64,000 nt of DNA, taken from positions 78,089,320-78,153,319 of the forward strand of contig CM043702.1 of NCBI GenBank assembly GCA_023935145.1, in the 5' to 3' direction. The DNA comes from Bretschneidera sinensis. Taxonomy: Eukaryota > Streptophyta > Magnoliopsida > Brassicales > Akaniaceae. Below, piece by piece: positions 54,601 to 64,000 of the stretch. The position numbers and the translations under genes are program-made. How positions within the stretch are numbered: the first letter of the stretch is position 1; every line of letters starts with the position of its first letter. The notes under the pieces are model-generated. The model made no database searches. It saw only the letters and a list, made by a program, of their open reading frames with translations, and was not told where the DNA came from.

Positions 54601-57265
54601 GTAGATCATTCCTTCTATGGCCTCAGTGCCAAAGAATGCATTTCACTCTCGAAAGCATGAAGAAGGGAGAGATTTTAGTTGTACTTACAGGTTCCAGTGC
54701 CTCGACCGCAAGGAAAGTTCCTTTGAAGACAGTTGAGTCCTGATGGCAAAACACTGAAAGTAGAAGAGGAAATAATGTGGGTGAGGAATATGGATTTATC
54801 AGACACCAAGTACTGGTCACTTAATCAGGCTATTACTTATGTAAGTACAACTTTTGGTTAAGTTTAGACCCTTGTAATGAGAAAGTCAAATGGTGAAAGA
54901 CAAACAAGAATACTCGTCATAACAGCAATTCCAGAAGTCCCATATTAGTGTTAATCTAAATGACTTATCATTATTTGTCTACAGAAAAATAAAAGTTAAC
55001 CTCACTTACATATAACTAAAACTGTCAAATTTATTCTTGAATAGAATGTCAAAGGTTTCAATGTATTTAGGTTGTTGTATTAACTTCCTTCTTTTAGTCA
55101 GTAATTATGTCATACAACTTTTTTCCTTTATAGGGGTGGGCGTGGGTGGGTTAAAGAACTAGATAGTCTTCTACATCACAAAAACAGGGAAATGTTCCTT
55201 TTTATATCTAATGATACTTTAATCTTTCATTATCATTCTTCTCAGACAAGCCTTCTATCTCTCCCCGATATCAAGTTGGCTATCTTCTGTTACTTCTCAT
55301 TCTCCTATTGCAAGAAACATATTAAATGCATAGACAGTTTGACACTTTGACTACATAAAGCAAAGTAAGACAGTATAAAATGGCTTCAATCCTTCCAATT
55401 ATAAAATGGATTCTCCATTTGCAATTTTCATTTTCAAGAGATGACTTCGGAGCTATTGGAGTTCATGAAAACATCTCCCTCAACATGTAGAAACATCCGC
55501 ATGTTCTTTTATGTTTTTGGTCCTAGACTTGATTGTTCAGTCATCCCATACGTATTAGTATCCATTTACTTATCATTTAATTATATCATACCATAACACA
55601 AGAAGATAATGCAACGTGAAAGTAGAAATAGAAAGAGAGACAATTGTTTCAGTAGAGTTATGAAGGCATATTATCATTTCGAAAGCCTCATAAATATTGC
55701 TGATCATATTTATCTGAAAAAGATTACAATAACAATGCTTATACTCTGAAGTTGTCAACGGTCGAATTACAAAAAGATCAACATATTCAGATGTTCAAGA
55801 CTTCAAGCATTTGAAGTAAAAATAGCACCAAGAAAATCACCTGCTGTCTGAACTTTCTACTGTGAGGTTGTTGGCAACAAAGTTACTGCATATTGAACAC
55901 CATAAAGATTTCCATGTGAGTTTCATCACTAGTATGAGATATTGAATGAGGCCTTATTACAAAATAAAAGATCTGTGTGATTGTTGGAGAAATGTTATTC
56001 AAGGGACAGCAAAAGATGCTTTCTTAGAAAAGTAAATAGAACATTAAACTAGAAATTTCTAAACTAAGAAATTATAATATATTAATAGAAAACAATGTAT
56101 TTTTTATCATTGAAAATAGTAGTTATAGTTTGAAGACTTACAGCTGCAAATTTTCTAGGTTGACCCAAGAAGGAAGGTTTCCCACTAAATTGTTGTATGA
56201 CACATCTCTGCAAGCATAACATTACAAGGATGTTAAGTACATAATCCAAACAATTCATAAACAAAATAAAAAATATATTATTTCAGTCATTAATGAAATC
56301 ACATTGATCCATATAACGTTTTGATAACATCATAAACCTCTACATTCCCATATTTCCCCAAGAATCCATGCAAGTTAGCTAGGGATGATAACCCATACTT
56401 GGCATGGAGACCATTTGGTTTGCACTGAGAACATGTTTTAGGAGAAGGAATTTGCCTGTTTTTCAGAAGAAATGGAAAGACACTCTGGAGGAGCAAGTGT
56501 TCAGTAGAAATAATTATGCTTAGATGATTTTATAACTATCCTATAACATACAGGCTTGGCAAGAAAAATCAATCTAGTGGTAATTGACGTCCAGAAATAC
56601 TGAAAAATCAAAGAAAGAACTATATTCTGATTCCACACTGGGAGCCACTCTCCAGAGAACAAAAACAGTAAAAGAGATATAGTTAATTACTACACATCTA
56701 GATTTGCAATACATCTATCCTAGATTAAAATTCTCTTTCTGTTCTGAAGTGAATTTTATAGCTTACTGTACACAGATATTAACTCTAGCTCGTACAGGAT
56801 TTTCAGCAGATGCTACTACTCAAGGCCATTCTAGAAAATGAAAAAATTCTAGATTTAGGATACTGAAAAGAATGAAGTCAAGCTTGTAGTGGCCCTTGAG
56901 TTCAGATGGCTAGAGAATACTTCCTGGGATAAACAAACTCGCTGTTCCAAAAACAACCTTTTCAACTGGATAAAAAAAACAATTTGTATTGAACTTCAGC
57001 TTTTAGTGCATTATAAAGATGTTGAATACATATGTGTTACATGTACTTACATATTCAGAAGAGACGAAGTTTTTGTTGCAGGCAGGGTACCATTCAATTT
57101 ATTATTTCCAAGAAATCTGAGCAGGAAGGCAACAATACTTGCTTCAGTACGTAAGTACTTGATGGTAGGAATAAAGTAGAGATAGCATCTTACAAGTGAG
57201 TTAGTCCACTTAAGTTGAAAAGAGAGTCCGGAATCTGTCCAATTAGATTGTTGAAGCTCAAATCC
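46734..57265 (-). CDS. LRR-malectin receptor-like serine/threonine kinase (LRR-VIII-2 type), 5' exons missing
   Basis: Thirteen minus-strand exons with GT-AG borders join in one frame without a stop: 57265-57194, 57116-57051, 56207-56142, 55885-55841, 54753-54689, 53669-53293, 51951-51756, 51685-51521, 50763-50645, 49245-49035, 48942-48711, 47938-47788 and 47117-46734. They encode about 715 residues: the last LRRs, a malectin domain, one transmembrane helix and a protein kinase. Close relatives of Arabidopsis At1g56130 and At1g56140 are about 1000 residues, so about 300 N-terminal residues (signal peptide and earlier LRRs) are not found up to the LINE. They may lie beyond 64000 or be lost. 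Family members sit in the plasma membrane; ligand and pathway for this gene cannot be read from sequence. Every exon junction agrees in phase with the family, so the call of the present part is strong. Confidence 0.92.
47982..48627. repeat. Solo LTR in a receptor kinase intron
   Basis: A 646-bp block begins TGTTGAGATG and ends TTACAACA. Terminal TGTTG/CAACA are inverted complements and perfect 5-bp duplications AATAT flank it (47977-47981 and 48628-48632). No internal retrotransposon region is present, so it is a solo LTR left by recombination. It lies in the 0.77-kb intron between the exon ending at GTM (48711) and the one at 47938. Its family is not recognised; it differs from the other LTRs in this window. 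Strand unknown. Confidence 0.85.
51756..57265 (-). CDS. Receptor kinase ectodomain exons: LRR tail and malectin domain
   Basis: The first three visible exons (72, 66 and 66 bp) each encode one [43 protein letters not shown] and [20 protein letters not shown]. One-repeat-per-exon is the usual LRR-VIII layout. Exons 55885-55841 and 54753-54689 give the LRR cap ([23 protein letters not shown]), with paired Cys. Exons 53669-53293 and 51951-51756 encode the malectin domain: [74 protein letters not shown] and [15 protein letters not shown]. Malectin-like domains bind carbohydrate in some relatives; ligand here is unknown. The 53293 donor is GTCTGT. Confidence 0.9.
52270..53015. repeat. Possible MITE-like degenerate inverted repeat in the malectin intron
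   Basis: The 1.3-kb intron 53292-51952 contains TTGGTAGAGAAGATGGAAAGG (left) and, inverted near 52940 and 53005, TTTCCATCTTCCCC and CTCTCCCACCAA. Further TTGGTAGAG, TTGGCAGAG and TTGGTATGAG copies lie between. Purine-rich and pyrimidine-rich halves are roughly symmetric. No clear duplication edge; only a weak call. Confidence 0.35.
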
Positions 57266-57479
57266 CTGAAGAATAGATGCATTACAATCTCATGGTCATA
57301 AGTCTAACAGTACTAGTTCACAATATAATATAAAAGGAATAAAGAAGGCATAATCCTTCTATAAACTGAAGCTTGCAATATTTATCAAAGATGCATTCAA
57401 CCAACCCAACGCCCGAACCTTAAAAAAAAGGAAAAGTTTAAGAAAAGGGGAATCTGATGGAGTACACATGGAAGAATAG

Positions 57480-58460
57480 ATTGAGGGATTTAAATTTAGG
57501 TGTTATAGGGTATGATGACTACGGGGCTAATTATGTAATTGTGAAAATATTATGGGTATTTAGAGTTTTAGAAATTAATATATTTAAGTTTAGTGGTAGT
57601 TAGTTTCCTTGTTTAAGTATTCCTTATTGGAATAGGACAGTGGTTGGTGAATACATATATATTAGACATCCCTATGTTATTTTTAATTAGAGATTGATGA
57701 ATAAGTAAACTATGTTTGAGCACTTTAGTTTTTGGTTTGTTTACCATATTCGTCTGTACTTGCGAACGCATTCAAAGTGTGAAATCTAAGCTATCTATTG
57801 ATTACTCGTGATTTTGTGAGTTGAAATCCAAATGGATCAAATATGATTCTCATTATCTTCCCCAGAGTGTGAACGAGTAATATGAGGAACTCAAATTTAG
57901 GGTTTGTCGTAATAAAAATTGGCTGAAGAATTACAAGGGTAGTATAGGTACGGATATATTTGTGCTTATAGAGATGCTTATGATGATTACGATTATGATT
58001 ATGATTATGATTATGATTGTGCTTAAAGAGATGCTTATGGGTATGACAATGCTTATGATGGTCATAATCATGCTTATGGTTGTTATGATGAGTATGGTAT
58101 ATATGAACCTAGAAAAGACAATTAGTCCACCGCCCCACCTAAAACCCAAGACTTGAACTGTAAAGTGACCTATATTAGAAGTCAAATGAGAATACTTAAT
58201 GCTATAATTCATCAACTCTTAAGTGGACTAACTCAGTTTCGAGGGAACCTTGGACTCACCAAGGATGAGGATGTTTCAACCAAAGTTGAATCTGAAGTCG
58301 CCAAAGATGGATATGCTCGAAGTGAGAATGCAACCGCTGAGCAACTTTTATGTAAGGTTATCTTAGTTGAACAGGTCCACCATAATGATGAATTTGTTGA
58401 GTATATTGAGAGTGTTGTGCAAGTTCAAGACAAAGATGCAGTCAAAATTATTGGTGGCAA
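57480..58460 (+). mobile_element. Degraded LTR-retrotransposon relic (LTR end and gag fragment)
   Basis: 57540-57830 has the look of a plant LTR: AGTTTCCTTGTTTAAGTATT, a TATATATA run, GATTGATGAATAAGTAAAC and TTACTCGTGATTTTGTGAG. Downstream in one plus frame is Tyr/Asp-rich low complexity (DDYDYDYDYD at 57978-58010) and RDAYGYDNAYDGHNHAYG, then NCKVTYIRSQMRILNAIIHQ and a frame to 58485. Such Tyr/Arg/Asp-rich and helical segments resemble gag tails of gypsy elements. No pol. No primer site recognised. Family uncertain; the gene may instead be a host fragment, but I consider that unlikely. Confidence 0.4.
57984..58014 (+). repeat. Short (GATTAT)n run
   Basis: Five imperfect GATTAT/GATTAC units in tandem, encoding alternating Asp-Tyr in one frame. 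A second imperfect patch (GATGCTTATG units) follows to about 58090. Confidence 0.8.
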
Positions 58461-58461
58461 T

Positions 58462-58640
58462 CGGGTCGGGTCGAGTCTGGTCGGATAATTTGGGTGAATC
58501 AGTTCGTATTGCATGTCGCTTTGGGTTGCGGGTCATCTTGGGTCGAATCGAGTTCGTATTCGAGTCATATCAGTCTTGTGTCGTGTCAAGTCTCGAGTCA
58601 GGTCATTTCGAATAAGGTCGAGTTCGAGTCATTTTGGGTT
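58462..58640. repeat. GGGTCG/GAGTC-type degenerate repeat
   Basis: GGGTCG, GAGTCG and GAGTTCG-like words recur about fifteen times, mostly TCGGGTCGAGTC variants. Such arrays are common in plant transposon terminal regions, but no terminal structure is visible here. Confidence 0.65.
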
Positions 58641-58847
58641 TTCAAGCAAGCTCGATATTACAAATAAGATTTGCTTTACTTTTCTATTTTTTTTTCCCTC
58701 CAATTTTCAAGGAAATCTTTTTTTTATAAGTAAAAATTTATTAGAAAGGACCAAGAAAGTGCAACTCAAAGCCAAAGGCTAATTACATTGAATAAGCTCC
58801 ACAAAATCTAGTAAATCGTCGATATCTACAAACAAATTTCCTTTAAT

Positions 58848-60352
58848 TCAAAAATTAAGGGTATTAAACCAACTATCCCTAATATTTGCAAGATGCCTTT
58901 CAACCCCATAAAAAGCCTTTCGGTTCCTCTCTCTCCAAACAATCCACCAAATAGAGAGCAGAATTAACTCTAAAGCCTTCTTAACATCCTTTTGAGCCTT
59001 CAAACCACTCCAAGCCCAAATTTCGTCTCTTACCAAACCTACAACCATCCAAGAAACCCCCACAACTCTATACACCATCTCTTATAAACTTCTTGCTAGA
59101 GAGCACTTCATTAAGAGATGAAACACGGATTCGGCACATCCCTTACAAATGAAGTATCTATTAACAAAAACCTTCCCTCTCCTTTGAAGATTGTCAATAG
59201 TAAGAATTTTATCCCAAGATACCTCCCAAACAAAGAAACTTACTTTCTTAAGAGCCTAGGTACACTAAATTGCTTTCCAAGAGAAGATAGAGTGATCATT
59301 AACGAGGGTTCTGTCAACCAAAATCTTGTAAAAATCCTTCACCTTGAAACCATTATCCGAACTAGGCCCCCATCTCAAGACATCCTCTCTTTCCACATCG
59401 ACTCTTAAATTGTATAAAGAGTCACAAACATCGTAACCTCCTCAACTTCTCAATCATGAACATTACGAATAAACAACACAGCCCAAGAAACACCTTTTTT
59501 AGTCAAAGAATAACAAGATTGAATTCGCGCATCTTTATCTCTCACAACGTTAAAAATGTTCGAAAATTTATCCTTCAAAGAAGTGTTCCCACACCAACAA
59601 TCATACGAAAGATGAGTCCTAGATCCATTACCCACCGACACTTCAATAAAAAGCCGAATGCCTTCCCACTCATTCCTAATCCACTTCCATAGACCCACTC
59701 CATAAGCATCCCAAGGTGCCTTAGACATCCAACCATCACTATCCATCCCACACTTGGCCTCCACTACTTTTATCCACAAGTGATTTTTTTCAATAAAAAA
59801 TCTCCAAAGCCATTTGCCAAGAAGGGCCTTATTGAGCAAAGAGATGGACTTAATACCAAGACCCCCTTTCTCTAAAGGCTTCTTAACCACTTCCCATTTA
59901 ACCAAATGGTACTTAAAATTTTCATCCGAGTTTCCCCAAACAAGTCTCCTTTGAATACTCTCTAACCTTTTTGCCACCGAACTAGGAATAAGGAAAAGAG
60001 ACACATAGTAAATGGGAAGACTAGAAAGTGTGCTTTTGATAAGGGTGAGTCTACCTCCTTTCGAAAGATAGCGATTCTTTCAACCGGCTAATCTTTTCTC
60101 AAAATTTTCTATAATCGGATTCCAAACACTTTTATCTTTGAATCTAGCTCCGAAAAGAAGACCAAGATAAGTAAAAAGAAGAGATCCCATTTTGCACCCT
60201 AATAATCTAGCAAGGAAACGACCATTACAATTTTCATCAAGAGAAATTAAATAGCTTTTGCCAAGATTAACCTTGAGACCCGACACCGCTTCAAAGCAAA
60301 GAAGGATACACCGTAAGTGTAAAATTTGAGAGGCAAAAGGCAATCGTATCAT
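58848..60352 (-). pseudogene. LINE ORF2 C-terminal region (thumb and zf-RVT tail)
   Basis: 60352-60080 reads LRCILLCFEAVSGLKVNLGK, LLGCKMGSLLFTYLGLLFGA. After a stop at about 60078, NRYLSKGGRLTLIKSTLSSL leads into 60004-59450: SVAKRLESIQRRLVWGN, WEVVKKPLEKGGLGIKSISL, NKALLGKWLWRF, VGNGSRTHLSYDCWCGNTSL. That last block is the zf-RVT-type tail in plant LINEs (usually DVWCG). 59078-58848 adds LILLSIWWIVWRERNRKAFY, the conserved C-terminus (WRERNRR-type). It ends at the poly-A tail. Confidence 0.87.
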
Positions 60353-60976
60353 CGACAGACAAATAGGAGATCAAAGACATTCACACTTTTACCATTCATT
60401 CCCACTTTGAAATTACTCAATAATCTCATCTCAATACCTTTCAATAACATTTTACTAAAGGCTTCCATAACGAAGGTGAATATGAACGGGAGATAAAGGA
60501 TCCCCTTGTCTAATACCTCTAGAAGCTCGAAAAAATCCCGAGGAACAACCATTAACCAAAGTGGAGAAGGAAGTAGAAGACAAGCATTTGAGAATCCATT
60601 TGCACCATTTATCCCTGAATCCCACTCGCTTAAACAAATAGATAACAAAGTTCCAGCAAACATGATCATACACCTTTTCCATATCAAATTTACAAATAAC
60701 TCCTCCTCTTCCATTCTTAAGTTGAGCATCCACTATCTCGTTAGCAATCAGGACGGCATCCAGAAACACATTATGGTTGGGACTCACTGCTTTACACATC
60801 ATTTTCTTTAATCTAGCAGTAACCACTTTCGATAAAAGCTTGTAGATACAATCCACAAGACTAATAGGTCGAAAATCTTTAATGTTAATTGCTCCCACCT
60901 TCTTAGGAGCTAAGGAAATGAATGTGGCATTAAGGCTACTCACAAACTCCCCTGTAACATGAAACTCCTCAAACAA
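60344..60976 (-). pseudogene. LINE ORF2 reverse transcriptase (broken)
   Basis: Minus strand reads FISLAPKKVGAINIKDFRPI, SLVDCIYKLLSKVVTARLKK, KFDMEKVYDHVCWNFV and SRGIRQGDPLSP. At about 60490 the frame shifts and continues FTFVMEAFSKMLLKGI. The catalytic block has two frames: DLLFVCR then a stop in one and SVDDTIAFCL in the next, so the expected FADDT is split by an indel at about 60360. The first Asp is in KFDMEK; the DD pair survives only in the shifted frame. Confidence 0.88.
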
Positions 60977-61019
60977 CCTTATAACATCCCCTTAATAACC
61001 TCCCAATTATAAATTAAGA

Positions 61020-62220
61020 ACGCCATTGTAAAACCGTCGGCCCCAACGCTTTATCACCATCACAATCTCGAAGAGCATCAACAATTTCTTACTCATCTAT
61101 TCTGGAGAAGTCCAAGCAATCCAAGTTTGGCCTACATTACAAGTCTCTTTAAAGAGATTCTCATAGAAACCACTAATTGGACTTTTAATATCACTCTCCT
61201 CTTCGAACATCATGCCATCCACCTCAATAGAATTAACAAAGTTAAATCTCATGTGAGCATTAGCCATATGATGAAAATACTTGGTATTTTTATCTCCCTC
61301 GTTTAGCCACAACTCTCTAGTTTTTTGTCAACAAGAACTTTCCTCAAAAGAAATGAGCTTAGCCAAATCCTTCTTAACTTTTGATTTCCTATCAATTTCA
61401 TTTCTCATAACACATTCTCTAACCTCTTTCTCATCGAGCCCATTAATTTCACCCAACAAAGCATTTATGGATGAATTCACGTTACCAAAGGATTCTTTGT
61501 TCCATCGTTTCACTTCAAACTTCAGAATTTTCAACTTCTTAGCCACCACAAAACTAGCAATACCGTTAACAAAAGATCCCTCCCACCAGCCTTTAATAAG
61601 ATTCTTAAACCCATCCATCTTCAACCACATATTTTCAAACCAAAATGGGGTCAGACCCCACATCATACCACCAACTTCCAGAAGAATCGAGTGATGATCT
61701 GATAAAGGATGGGGAAGTAGTTTCTGAATCAAAGAAGGACAAATTGCTTCCCGACAAGCGGACACAAGAAACTGGTCAATCCTCGAAAAGGAAGGTGAAT
61801 CCCTGAAATTCGACCAGGTGAAGGACCCACCTGATAAAGGTAAATCCATAAGGTCATGATCCCTCAAAAACTCTAAGAACTCCCTAATTGACTAGTCTCT
61901 TGAAACCTATTACTAAAGACACCCCTGCAAACACAAGAAACAGAAAAAAAACACCAATTTGGCTGTCAACCAGATCTAAAACCCGTTTATCCCACATAAT
62001 AATAACTCATCTCGAAGCACCTACAAATGAAAGAGCTTTCCAACATGATCTTAAACCCCAAAGACTACGAATAAACGAATCATTAACCTCCTTCACTTTA
62101 GTTTCCTGAAGAAAAAAACTGCTGCACCTTTTCATTCTCTAAGATAATGTTTAATAGCATCTCTATTCTCTACCTCATTTACCCCTCTCAAGTTCCAAGA
62201 GATAATCGACCACTTCATTG
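61020..62220 (-). pseudogene. LINE ORF2 APE-type endonuclease and spacer (broken)
   Basis: The start near 62220 reads SWNLRGV in one frame and FFLQETKVKEVNDSFIRSLW (about 62130-62070), the ETK motif of L1 endonucleases. 61867-61328 holds SGGSFTWSNFRDSPSFSRID, FLVSA and PHPLSDHHSILLEVGGM (SDHH motif). The spacer to RT follows: PFWFENMWL, WNKESFGNVN, then WLNEGDKNTKYFHHMANAHM in 61312-61097. The frame is interrupted by several stops between 62000 and 61867. The endonuclease nicks the DNA target for target-primed reverse transcription. Confidence 0.83.
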
Positions 62221-62428
62221 AAACCCTGATATACCCCTAGAATCCACTACCAACACTTCTCCTCCTCTACCTATGCCCCCAACAATCTTATCATAATTAA
62301 CATCAAACTCCAATCTTTTAAGCTCTCTACTACCCTCTAGACTGTTTCTTACCTGCTGATTGGCTTCAACACCCGAATTTTCAATCTTCAACACAAAGTC
62401 TCTCTATTTCCTTGAGCAATTGAATAGC

Positions 62429-64000
62429 TTAATCTTCAACCCCAACTAGAGACATCCCAACCATCTTCTGCAGCTTTTTCACCCAATTAAGAACCCAAGC
62501 CAAAGCCTTACAAATCACGGCAAAGTCATCATTTCCTTCCAAACCCGTCCACTGATCGATCGTAGAATCAACCTCAACCATAGCTAAGCACAGCTCCTGA
62601 TTCCTATTTTCAACAAAGCTCCTAGATTCCACGGGCAATGGGTCCCCAACTAATTCAGAACAACGGACAGAGCCTAACCCAGACAAATTCAAATCAATTT
62701 TCGGAGGGATACAGAACAAAGGTTCCACTAAGTTAGATACAGCTAACTGGTCAGCTGAAGAAGACACCTGAAGGTTTCCAACGGCAAGACATGGATCAGA
62801 ACCCAAAATAGATGGAACAGAGTCCTTAGAAAGTAAAGAATCGTTCTTCACTATCAAAACCTGCATCTTTCCATCTGAATCAGACCCAAAAGGAGTTTCG
62901 GCCAATTCTACGGCCGCATCCGGCTCAGAATCAGGCAAAGACTCCTTGAAGACGACTACCATTTCTGGGAAGAACAACGCCGGACAGGACAAGCAGGTTT
63001 AGGGTCGGCCGGGCTAGCCTCGCCGGAAAAAACCGAGGAAGACCCAAGGGCCTGCGACCATCTCGACTTCGTGAAGGAGGAGGGCCAAGACGAGTGGCGA
63101 CCCACCGTTTGGATATCTTCAATCGCTTTGTCCTACTCGATGACACACCTGGCCAATTACTGCTCGAAGCCCGCTTGAACCTGCTCGGCCCAATCTTAGA
63201 AGTCTCACCCGGTCCAAAGCTATAGTAAATAAAATCTTTGAAAGGCCCAGTCTCAAAACTCAGCCATTTCAGAAGAAGAATTAAGTTTAGAATTACGGTC
63301 CACTCCTTTTTCCCGGCCCAATTCCTTCCCAGAAGCCCAAAGCTCAACATGTTTGAAATTTGAAAAAGTTTCTGGATAGGTGAGTTGTGATTTCCCTTTG
63401 TCCTTCTTAGTAACGCATGTGAGATGCCCATCGTCATCATCCTTAGGACTAACAACCATAGCCCACGACTTCAAGCTTTCCCGAGATTTTGACAGAATCA
63501 AATGACCAGAAAGGTCCACACCATAACAAGGACAACTCCCCGACAGAGACAGAGAGCCACCACCACTTTTACCCACTGATGCAACAGAACCTTTTTTCGA
63601 AAAACTTTTTGATCCTCCATTTGATTCAGCTTCAGGAAGTTTGGCTTACTCTGCTACCCCTTTCAAATTCGATCCATTGAGATGTCCAGAACTAGGTTTA
63701 AAAAATTTGCTAAGATCAGAAATAGCCTTAAACGTTTTCCAACCACCCCCTTGCAGCCACACCTTCGGGGAACAGAAGAAATTTAGATTTCCCATAGAAG
63801 ATTCCGATCATAGAGACGAAACGGCCAGATTTATTCTAATGAAGCCCCAAAATCAAAGACATATCCCTATCTCGCCTTCTACGAAACCATAATCTTTCTC
63901 CTTTCTCAAACAATAGTTCCTTCCAAACTTTTAGAAGCCATAAAAACTCTGGATCATTCAACCAGAGAGAGTTCTTCCTTCTCGTAGCAAACTCAAATAT
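62429..64000 (-). pseudogene. LINE ORF1 region, 5' incomplete
   Basis: From the right edge: NSLWLNDPEFLWLLKVW, SGRFVSMIGIFYGKSKF and LLFPEGVAARGWWKTFKAIS (about 63960-63740), resembling the N-terminal domain of plant L1 ORF1. A stop interrupts it at 63830. 63576-63253 continues with VGKSGGGSLSLSGSCPCYG, LSKSRESLKSWAMVV and DGHLTCVTKKDKGKSQL, and 62992-62429 with an acidic, Ser-rich region. Zinc-knuckle residues were not identified. Frameshifts near 63250 and 63000 split the ORF; it ends about 200 bp before the endonuclease start. Confidence 0.7.

Larger units (their letters stand above)
58715..64000 (-). mobile_element. L1-type LINE (non-LTR retrotransposon), 5' end outside the window
   Basis: Minus-strand order from the right edge: ORF1 pieces (64000-62429), APE endonuclease (about 62210-61690), RT (60976-60080) and zinc-knuckle/C-terminal tail (59900-58850). 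The left end at about 58720 is a T-run on the plus strand (a poly-A tail on the minus). No LTRs. Each domain is broken by stops or frameshifts, so the copy is inactive. It lies in the same orientation as the receptor kinase, between its first visible exon and wherever its 5' exons are. The 5' end of the LINE is beyond 64000. Confidence 0.88.

Noticed and set aside
56299..56496. A 65-residue minus-strand frame ([15 protein letters not shown] start, with [19 protein letters not shown]) inside a receptor kinase intron
   Set aside because: It fits no LRR or malectin exon phase, has no recognised domain and no splice sites that agree with the gene; most likely a chance ORF.
58153..58615. Two overlapping plus-strand frames near the LINE
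   Set aside because: Kept only as part of a weak retrotransposon relic. The second is the GGGTCG repeat in a frame and has no protein features.
58459..58640. GGGTCG array considered as a telomere-like or satellite repeat
   Set aside because: Units are irregular and only about 180 bp in total; common in plant transposon sequence.
1..64000. CRISPR arrays, tRNA and rRNA genes
   Set aside because: Repeats present are transposon or satellite type with no spacer pattern; tRNA-like words are only primer-binding complements; no rRNA sequence recognised.

Overview
This is an angiosperm nuclear window, probably a woody or herbaceous dicot-type genome. The evidence is an intron-rich receptor kinase gene with GT-AG introns, plant lineages of LTR retrotransposons (Tork/TNT1-like, SIRE/Maximus-like, Athila-like) and a plant L1-type LINE. 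The species cannot be named from the sequence. About 80% of the window is transposable-element DNA. No tRNA, rRNA or CRISPR signal was seen.

Layout. (1) 1-529: a tandem repeat of about 188 bp and unique flank. (2) 530-5770: a minus-strand Ty1/copia element (Copia-1, Tork/TNT1-like) with two 828-bp LTRs and a TATAG target duplication. It sits in an old Athila-type LTR relic that resumes at 5776-6592. (3) 7158-45211: a plus-strand SIRE-like copia element (Copia-2), split inside its gag gene by an Athila-like Ty3/gypsy element A (8892-36827, minus strand, TSD TGTCC). A is itself interrupted twice by related non-autonomous elements: B (9942-17012, TSD GACTT) inside its 3' LTR, and D (26537-33130, TSD TGACT) inside its protease-RT linker. 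A also carries a partial tandem duplication of its pol region. (4) 45212-46733: AT-rich intergenic DNA with a (TA)n microsatellite. (5) 46734-57265: thirteen minus-strand exons of an LRR-malectin receptor-like kinase of the LRR-VIII-2 type. They are in frame and have all kinase motifs, but the 5' exons (signal peptide and most LRRs) are not visible. One intron holds a 646-bp solo LTR with a perfect AATAT target duplication. (6) about 57480-58640: a degraded LTR-retrotransposon relic and GGGTCG-type repeats. (7) about 58715-64000: a minus-strand L1-type LINE (ORF1, endonuclease, RT, zinc-knuckle tail), broken by frameshifts and running off the right edge.

How the parts relate. The only host gene with a readable product is the receptor kinase. 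The rest is a layered insertion history: Copia-2 first, then A into Copia-2, then B and D into A, with Copia-1 a separate and apparently recent insertion (roughly a dozen visible LTR differences). B and D lack RT and integrase and share what looks like the same internal deletion, so they look like a non-autonomous subfamily mobilised in trans by Athila relatives. All coordinates of LTR edges and exon edges were read by eye from the sequence; no alignment or database search was run.
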